Below, one piece after another: positions 4,591 through 8,524 of a stretch of DNA of 8,524 nucleotides (the first letter of the stretch is position 1; the number at the start of each line of letters is the position of its first letter). Under the pieces are notes generated by a model that searched no databases, was not told the origin of the DNA, and saw nothing but the letters and a program-made list of their open reading frames with translations. Origin of the DNA: Solirubrobacterales bacterium (lineage in GTDB: Bacteria; Actinomycetota; Thermoleophilia; Solirubrobacterales; Solirubrobacteraceae); NCBI GenBank assembly GCA_009781575.1, contig WQXW01000059.1:1-8524 (forward strand), written 5' to 3'. Position numbers and translations under genes: made by a program.

Positions 4591-6060
4591 TCAACCGTGG
4601 ATCAGCCAGCCGTCGGCGGCGCGCCCGGCCTCCATCACGGCCTCCGAGAGGGTGGGGTGTCCGTGCACGATGCGCGCCAGCTCGGGGAAGCCGCCCTCCA
4701 GCGCGCGGATGTTGACCAGCTCCTGGATCAGCTCGGTGGCGCGGCTGCCCACGATGTGCGCGCCCAGCAGCTCGCCGTAGCGGGTGTCGCCCACGACCTT
4801 GACCAGGCCGGAGCGATCGCCGTACACGGTGCCCCCGCCCACCGCGCCGTAGGGCACCTTGCCCACGACCACGTCGTGGCCCTGTTGGCGCGCCTGCTCC
4901 TCGGTGAGCCCGAACGAGCCGACGTTGGGCGTGCAGAAGGTGGCGCGCGGGATGTCCACCAGCGAGAGCGGGTGGGTGGGCAGGCCGGCGGCGTCCTCCA
5001 CCGCGATGATCCCCTCGTCGGAGGCCTTGTGCGCGAGCGCCGGGCCGGCCACGAGATCGCCGATCGCGTACACGCCGTCGCGTGAGGTGCGAAGCGCGCC
5101 GTCCACGCGCACCATGCGCCGCTCATCCAGCTCGACCCCCGCCGCGGCGAGTCCCAGCGCGTCGACGTCGGGCGTGCGCCCGGCGGCGATCACGAGGTAG
5201 TCGACCCGCGCGGGCTCGTCGCGCTCGCCGTGCACGAACGCGCACCCCTGCTCGTCGACTTGCACATCGCGCACCGGCGTCGCGGTGTGGATCTGGATGC
5301 CCTGGCGCTCGAGTCCCCGCTTGACCAGCCGCGAGATGTCCCCGTCCTCGGTGGGCAGCACGCGGTCGAGCATCTCGAACAGCATCACCTCGCTGCCCAG
5401 GCGCGCGAACGCGGACGCGATCTCCGCGCCCGACGCGCCGGCGCCCACCACCGCCATCCGCGCGGGCACCTCCGGCAGCGCCCACGCCTCCTCGGTGCCG
5501 ATCACGCGCGCGGAGAACTCCACGCCGGGGATCGCCATCTTCACCGAGCCTGTCGCCAACACCACCTTGGCGGCCGAGATCTCGCGCTCGCCCACGCGCA
5601 GCGCGATCGCCGCGCCCGCGCCTGTGGCGCCGCCGCCGGTGTCCGTGTCCGCGCCTGTGGCTCCGCCGGCGACCGCGCCCGCGCCCGTGCCCGCGCGCGG
5701 CGCGAGCGTGGCCTCGCCCTCGATCAGCTCGATGCCGTTCTTGCGGAAGAGCCCGGCCACACCGGAGGTGAGGGTCGAGACGACCTTCGCGCGGCGCTCC
5801 TGGATGGCGGGGTAGTCGACCTGCACGTCGGCGACGCGCAGCCCGAACTCGCCGGCGTCGCGCACCTCGCTGAGCAGGTCGGCGCTGCGCAGCACCGCCT
5901 TGGCAGGGATGCAGGCGTAGTTGAGGCAGCGCCCGCCCACGCGGTCGCTCTCGATCACCGCGGTGCGCATGCCGAGCTGGGCCGCGCGGATCGCGGCTAC
6001 GTAGCCGCCGGGGCCGGCGCCGACGACCGCGCAGTCGTATGAGGAGGACCCCTCCGGCAT
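4591..6060 (-). CDS. lpd: Dihydrolipoamide dehydrogenase (E3)
   Basis: This FAD flavoprotein reoxidises the dihydrolipoyl arm of E2 and passes electrons to NAD+. It has 489 residues against a usual 460-480. Features in order are the FAD motif VVGAGPGG (12-19), the redox disulfide GGRCLNYACIPAK with Cys45 and Cys50, ATGS (169-172), the NAD motif GAGASGAE (206-213), the second FAD motif VYAIGDLVAGPALAHKAS, and the C-terminal dimer-domain active site HPTLSE with His468 and Glu473. Around the disulfide the usual T, V and G are R, Y and A. A Gly/Ala/Thr low-complexity insert lies at about 123-149 (5614-5694). The ATG at 6060 is chosen because it directly precedes the FAD strand; further upstream the frame reads into the preceding gene. 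There is no clear ribosome site. It lies 11 nt after the membrane-protein gene and is the likely E3 for pdhABC. Confidence 0.95.
   Translation of the reverse strand: MPEGSSSYDCAVVGAGPGGYVAAIRAAQLGMRTAVIESDRVGGRCLNYACIPAKAVLRSADLLSEVRDAGEFGLRVADVQVDYPAIQERRAKVVSTLTSGVAGLFRKNGIELIEGEATLAPRAGTGAGAVAGGATGADTDTGGGATGAGAAIALRVGEREISAAKVVLATGSVKMAIPGVEFSARVIGTEEAWALPEVPARMAVVGAGASGAEIASAFARLGSEVMLFEMLDRVLPTEDGDISRLVKRGLERQGIQIHTATPVRDVQVDEQGCAFVHGERDEPARVDYLVIAAGRTPDVDALGLAAAGVELDERRMVRVDGALRTSRDGVYAIGDLVAGPALAHKASDEGIIAVEDAAGLPTHPLSLVDIPRATFCTPNVGSFGLTEEQARQQGHDVVVGKVPYGAVGGGTVYGDRSGLVKVVGDTRYGELLGAHIVGSRATELIQELVNIRALEGGFPELARIVHGHPTLSEAVMEAGRAADGWLIHG
5614..5694 (-). repeat. Low-complexity Gly/Ala/Thr insert in lpd
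   Basis: Repeated gcgcctgtggc, gtccgtgtccgc and gcccgcgcccgtg-like units encode AGTGAGAVAGG followed by more Gly, Ala, Thr and Asp. The segment falls between GEATLAPR and ALRVGERE, in the hairpin region before the ATGS motif, where the family normally has a short turn. It adds roughly 25 residues without disturbing the frame. Confidence 0.7.
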
Positions 6061-6071
6061 GGGGCGGGAGC

Positions 6072-6530
6072 CTATCGAAGCCTCTCTGCCGCCTGGATGC
6101 GGGCCATCACGCGCACCAGCTTCCAGAACAGCAGGCCGCCGAGCGCGATCGCCACCACGCACCCCAGTGCGGCGAACCAGGTCGAGGCCACCACCAGTGC
6201 CAACGCGGCGGCGGTCACCTGGAAGGCGAGCAGCGCCTCGAACGCCAGCACCGCCCAGTAGCGGCGCCGGTGCATCCCGAGCGCCAGCGCGGCGAGCACG
6301 GCGGCGATGAACACGCCCCCGATCAGCGAGCCGCCGTGGCGGCGCAGGTCGTGCACCGTGAGCGCGCCCACCACCACCGCGACCGCCACCAACAGCGCCA
6401 CCGCGCTCGCCACGCGCAGCGCCACGGGGCGCTCTCCGGGGCCCAGCGGCGGGGGCGGCGGCGGCGGCTTGCGCGGCGGCTTGCGCGGCGGCTGGCGCTG
6501 GCGCTGGCGCTGGCGCGGGCCGGCCGCCAT
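6072..6530 (-). CDS. Small integral membrane protein, four predicted helices
   Basis: This 152-aa protein has no family that I recognise. The first 35 residues are a basic, proline-rich head built of short repeats: RQRQRQRQ, PPRKPPRKP and seven prolines. Four hydrophobic segments follow at about 38-59, 69-86, 91-115 and 118-139, the second and third joined by a MHRRRY loop. The protein ends with a basic helix (KLVRVMARIQAAERLR). The basic head, basic inner loop and basic tail suggest N- and C-termini in the cytoplasm. I chose the ATG at 6530, which is 7 nt after the thiE stop; the frame extends to a TTG at 6557 inside thiE, which is less likely. It lies 11 nt ahead of lpd, so the three genes are probably co-transcribed. 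A transport role for thiamine precursors is conceivable but unsupported. Confidence 0.8.
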   Translation of the reverse strand: MAAGPRQRQRQRQPPRKPPRKPPPPPPPLGPGERPVALRVASAVALLVAVAVVVGALTVHDLRRHGGSLIGGVFIAAVLAALALGMHRRRYWAVLAFEALLAFQVTAAALALVVASTWFAALGCVVAIALGGLLFWKLVRVMARIQAAERLR

Positions 6531-6537
6531 CTGCCGC

Positions 6538-7200
6538 TCAGGCGCGCGCGCGCTCAACGATCTCGCGCAGCGCGCGCGCCGCGCCGCGCGGGTCCTCGGC
6601 GGAGGCGATCGCCCTCAGCACCACGATGCGTTGCGCGCCCGCGTCGAGCACCTCGTGGGCGTTGGCCGTGTCGATGCCGCCGATCGCGAAGAACGGCACG
6701 CGCGCGTTGGTGGCGGCGTAGCGCACCAGCTCGAGCCCCACCGCGGGGCGCCCCGGCTTGGTGGGCGTGTCGTGCACCGGCCCCACGCCGATGTAGTCGA
6801 CCGCGCCGTCCGCCGCGTCGATCTCCGCGGGCGCGTGCGTGGAGAGGCCGATCAGCGCGTGCTCCCCCACCAGCGCGCGCGCCTCGTCGGGGGCGATGTC
6901 GTCCTGGCCGACGTGCACGCCGTCGGCGCCCGCGCCCGCCGCCACCGCGGGCCGGTCGTTGAGGATGAACAGCGCGCCCAGCCGTTCGCACAGCACCTGC
7001 GCGGCCCGGGCGAGCGGCAGCAGGCGCTCGTCGGTGAGCCGCTTCTCGCGCAGCTGCACCACGTCCACGCCGCCCGCGATCGCCTCGCGCAGCAGCAGCG
7101 CCAGATCCCCTGCGCCGGCGGTCGAGTCGCAAACCAGGTAGAGGCGCGCGTCGGCCAGCCGCTCGCGCAGCTCCTCGCGTCGAGATCGTGTGGGGGCCAT
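6538..7200 (-). CDS. thiE: Thiamine phosphate synthase
   Basis: ThiE joins the pyrimidine (HMP diphosphate) and the thiazole carboxylate phosphate to give thiamine phosphate. The 220 residues form a TIM barrel of normal length with the expected motifs in order: VDVVQLREK (45-53), LFILNDR (77-83), ADGVHVGQDD (92-101), LIGLSTH (116-122), DYIGVGPVHDTPTKPG (135-150), FFAIGGID (170-177) and RIVVLRAI (191-198). The Thr-Lys of TPTKPG and the GGI loop bind phosphate in this family. The ATG at 7200 is the only reasonable start and has no Shine-Dalgarno. It is the first gene of the minus-strand run and is divergent from thiO across 44 bp. Regulation is not visible: there is no room for a TPP riboswitch. 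Confidence 0.96.
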   Translation of the reverse strand: MAPTRSRREELRERLADARLYLVCDSTAGAGDLALLLREAIAGGVDVVQLREKRLTDERLLPLARAAQVLCERLGALFILNDRPAVAAGAGADGVHVGQDDIAPDEARALVGEHALIGLSTHAPAEIDAADGAVDYIGVGPVHDTPTKPGRPAVGLELVRYAATNARVPFFAIGGIDTANAHEVLDAGAQRIVVLRAIASAEDPRGAARALREIVERARA

Positions 7201-7244
7201 GCGCCGAAGTCTCGCACGCGGCGACGGTGTCTAGCATCAGATGC
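7201..7244. promoter_or_regulatory. Divergent thiE/thiO promoter region with inverted repeat
   Basis: Only 44 bp separate the two start codons. Toward thiO, TAGCAT (7232-7237) fits a TANNNT minus-10 and lies 7 nt before the ATG. Toward thiE, GAGACT (7213-7208, minus strand) lies 7 nt before its ATG and is a poorer match. Neither start has a Shine-Dalgarno, so both may be leaderless. GCATC-A-GATGC (7234-7244) is a perfect inverted repeat between the box and the thiO ATG and could be an operator. Minus-35 matches are weak. Confidence 0.4.
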
Positions 7245-8524
7245 ATGTCCCACAGCGGCAACCGCGCCCCGGTCGGCAACCGCGCCCCGGTCGGCAACCG
7301 CGCCCCGGTCGGCGAGCGCGCCCCGGTCGGCGAGCGCGCCCCGGTCGGCGCGGGCACAGCGGTGGACGTGGCGATCGCGGGCGGCGGCATCATCGCGCTG
7401 GCGCTGGCGTGGCGCGCGCGGGCGCGCGGGCTGTCGGTGGCGGTGTTGGAGCGCGAGGAGCTGGGGCGGGGCGCGTCGCACGTGGCGGCGGGCATGTTGG
7501 CGCCGGTGTCGGAGGTCGAGTGGGGCACGGCGGGCCGGCGCGCGCTCGAGCTGGGGCTGCGCGCGGTGCGCATGTGGCCGCGGTTCGCGGCGGAGCTCGA
7601 GGAGGCGTCGGGCGAGCAGGTGGCGCTGCGCGGCGTGGGCACGATGATGGTGGCGCGCGACTCCGACGAGGCGCGCGAGCTGGAGCGCCAGCTCGAGCTG
7701 CGCCGCGCGCTGGAGCTGCGCGTGGAGCGGCTGCGGGGCAGCGAGGCGCGCGCGCGCGAGCCGGCGCTGGTGCCGGGGGTGCGGCTCGCGCTGGAGCTGG
7801 CGGACGAGCGCAGCGTGGATCCACGGCGCGCGCTGGTGGCGCTCGTGCGCGCCTGCCGGCGCGCGGGCGTGGAGCTGCGCGAGCACACACCGGTTCGCGC
7901 GCTGGCGCTCGACCGCTCGCGCGAGCGCGTGGAGGGGGTGACGCTGCACGACGGCACCACGCTGCGCGCGGGCGCGGTGGTGCTGGCGCTCGGCTCCTGG
8001 ACCGCACAGCTCGAGGGGGTGCCGCCGGGGGCGGGCGTGCCGGTGCGGCCGGTCAAGGGCCAGATCATGCGCCTGCGCGATCCCGCGGGCCCGGGGCTGG
8101 CGGAGCGCGCGATCCGGTACGCCGGCGGCTACCTGCTGCCGCGCGGCGACGGCCGTTACGTGCTGGGCGCCACGGTGGAGGAGCGCGGCTTCGACCCCGC
8201 GCCGACCGCGGGCGCGCTGTATGAGATGCTCCGCCGCGCCTGGGAGGTGGTGCCGGGCGTGGCCGAGTTGCAGGTGCAGGAGCTCACCACCGGCTTCCGT
8301 CCCGGCACCCCCGACAACGTGCCGGCGCTCGGCGCGGGCGCGCTGGAGGGGCTCGTGTGGGCGACCGGCCACTACCGCAACGGCATCCTGCTGGCGCCGC
8401 TCACCGCCGAGCTCCTGGCCGCGCTGCTGGCGGGCGAGCGCCGCGACGCGCTGCTCGAGGTGTGCGACCCGCTGAGGTTCGCCCGCGCCGACGCCCACGC
8501 CCACACCCGCGCCCGCGCCCGCGC
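7245..8524 (+). CDS. thiO: Glycine oxidase of thiazole synthesis, with N-terminal repeat; 3' end outside window
   Basis: ThiO is an FAD enzyme that oxidises glycine to iminoglycine for building the thiazole of thiamine. The frame is open from the ATG at 7245 to the edge (426 codons). After a 39-residue unusual N-terminus come the dinucleotide-binding strand VDVAIAGGGIIALALAW (40-56), VAVLEREELGRGASH, AAGMLAPVSE (81-90), a central substrate domain, LALGSW, VRPVKGQIMRL, GGYLLPRGDGRYVLGATVEE, GFRPGTPDNVPALG (350-363) and TGHYRNGILLAPLTAELL (374-391), all typical of ThiO. The third glycine of GxGxxG is alanine (Ala51). The family usually ends soon after DPLRF; here a low-complexity tail follows. 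Alternative starts are GTG 7362 or GTG 7368 at the FAD strand, which would drop the repeat. thiS and thiG often follow thiO and may lie beyond the edge. Confidence 0.93.
   Translation, partial: MSHSGNRAPVGNRAPVGNRAPVGERAPVGERAPVGAGTAVDVAIAGGGIIALALAWRARARGLSVAVLEREELGRGASHVAAGMLAPVSEVEWGTAGRRALELGLRAVRMWPRFAAELEEASGEQVALRGVGTMMVARDSDEARELERQLELRRALELRVERLRGSEARAREPALVPGVRLALELADERSVDPRRALVALVRACRRAGVELREHTPVRALALDRSRERVEGVTLHDGTTLRAGAVVLALGSWTAQLEGVPPGAGVPVRPVKGQIMRLRDPAGPGLAERAIRYAGGYLLPRGDGRYVLGATVEERGFDPAPTAGALYEMLRRAWEVVPGVAELQVQELTTGFRPGTPDNVPALGAGALEGLVWATGHYRNGILLAPLTAELLAALLAGERRDALLEVCDPLRFARADAHAHTRARAR
7257..7346 (+). repeat. Five tandem 18-bp units encoding (N/E)RAPVG repeats at the thiO N-terminus
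   Basis: Three exact copies of ggcaaccgcgccccggtc are followed by two exact copies of ggcgagcgcgccccggtc. They are perfectly contiguous and in frame with thiO, giving GNRAPVG three times and then GERAPVG twice. The near-identity at DNA level points to recent expansion. The repeat begins four codons after the ATG and ends just before the FAD-binding strand. Confidence 0.95.
8488..8524 (+). repeat. GCCCAC/GCCCGC short-period tract at the end of thiO
   Basis: After CDPLRF the coding sequence becomes repeated gcccac, cacccgc and gcccgc units reading ADAHAHTRARAR. The tract runs into the window edge, so its length and the true stop codon cannot be seen. Confidence 0.6.

Noticed and set aside
6061..6162. 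N-terminal extension of lpd by 34 residues to position 6162
   Set aside because: The extra segment reads into the upstream membrane-protein gene in another frame and has no homology-like features. ATG 6060 lies right before the FAD-binding strand.
7257..7346. CRISPR-like array
   Set aside because: The 18-bp units are directly contiguous with no spacers and are in frame with thiO, so this is a coding tandem repeat.
7241..8224. 327-codon plus-strand ORF beginning at the neighbouring ATG 7241
   Set aside because: It overlaps thiO in another frame and yields Gly/Ala/Arg-rich sequence without motifs. The ATG at 7245 opens the real frame.
6852..8504. 550-codon minus-strand ORF opposite thiO and overlapping thiE
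   Set aside because: It is an Arg/His/Ala-rich shadow frame. The ThiO and ThiE motifs in the other frames are unambiguous.

Overview
The window is about 8.5 kb of very GC-rich bacterial DNA (by eye well above 70% G+C, almost every third codon base G or C). The gene families, the TANNNT-like boxes just upstream of several start codons and the scarcity of Shine-Dalgarno sites suggest a high-GC actinobacterium, perhaps of the Thermoleophilia/Solirubrobacter type. The taxon is an inference; no marker gene is present.

Layout, left to right. (1) Positions 1-2892, minus strand: a pyruvate dehydrogenase operon read E1-alpha (pdhA) to E1-beta (pdhB) to E2 (pdhC, cut by the left edge). The stop and ATG overlap as TGATG at both junctions. 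(2) Positions 2893-3651: an unusual 759-bp gap in otherwise packed DNA. It holds two doubtful small minus-strand ORFs, a cluster of GGTTGG/CCAACC inverted repeats, a very strong intrinsic terminator facing the plus strand with no recognisable gene in front of it, and two further palindromes in an AT-richer patch. (3) Positions 3652-7200, minus strand: a tight five-gene run read thiE (thiamine phosphate synthase), a four-helix membrane protein, lpd (the E3 subunit), a DsbA-fold protein of the HCCA-isomerase/kappa-GST type, and an unrecognised 87-aa protein. (4) Positions 7201-7244: a 44-bp divergent promoter region. (5) Positions 7245-8524, plus strand: thiO (glycine oxidase of thiazole synthesis), running off the right edge, with an unusual N-terminal hexapeptide repeat.

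How the genes fit together. ThiO and ThiE belong to the two arms and the joining step of thiamine phosphate synthesis. Thiamine diphosphate is the cofactor of the E1 enzyme encoded by pdhAB. E2 carries the lipoyl arm, and Lpd reoxidises it. The window therefore places cofactor supply next to a complete set of 2-oxoacid dehydrogenase components. The E3 gene sits with thiE rather than with pdhABC.

A second theme is short in-frame GC-rich repeats or low-complexity segments inside most genes: the pdhC linker, pdhA tail, HCCA-like tail, lpd insert, membrane-protein head, and both the thiO head and end. I found no CRISPR array, insertion sequence, rRNA or tRNA. The strongest candidates for something undescribed are the unexplained plus-strand transcript implied by the terminator at 3476-3507 and the thiO N-terminal repeat.
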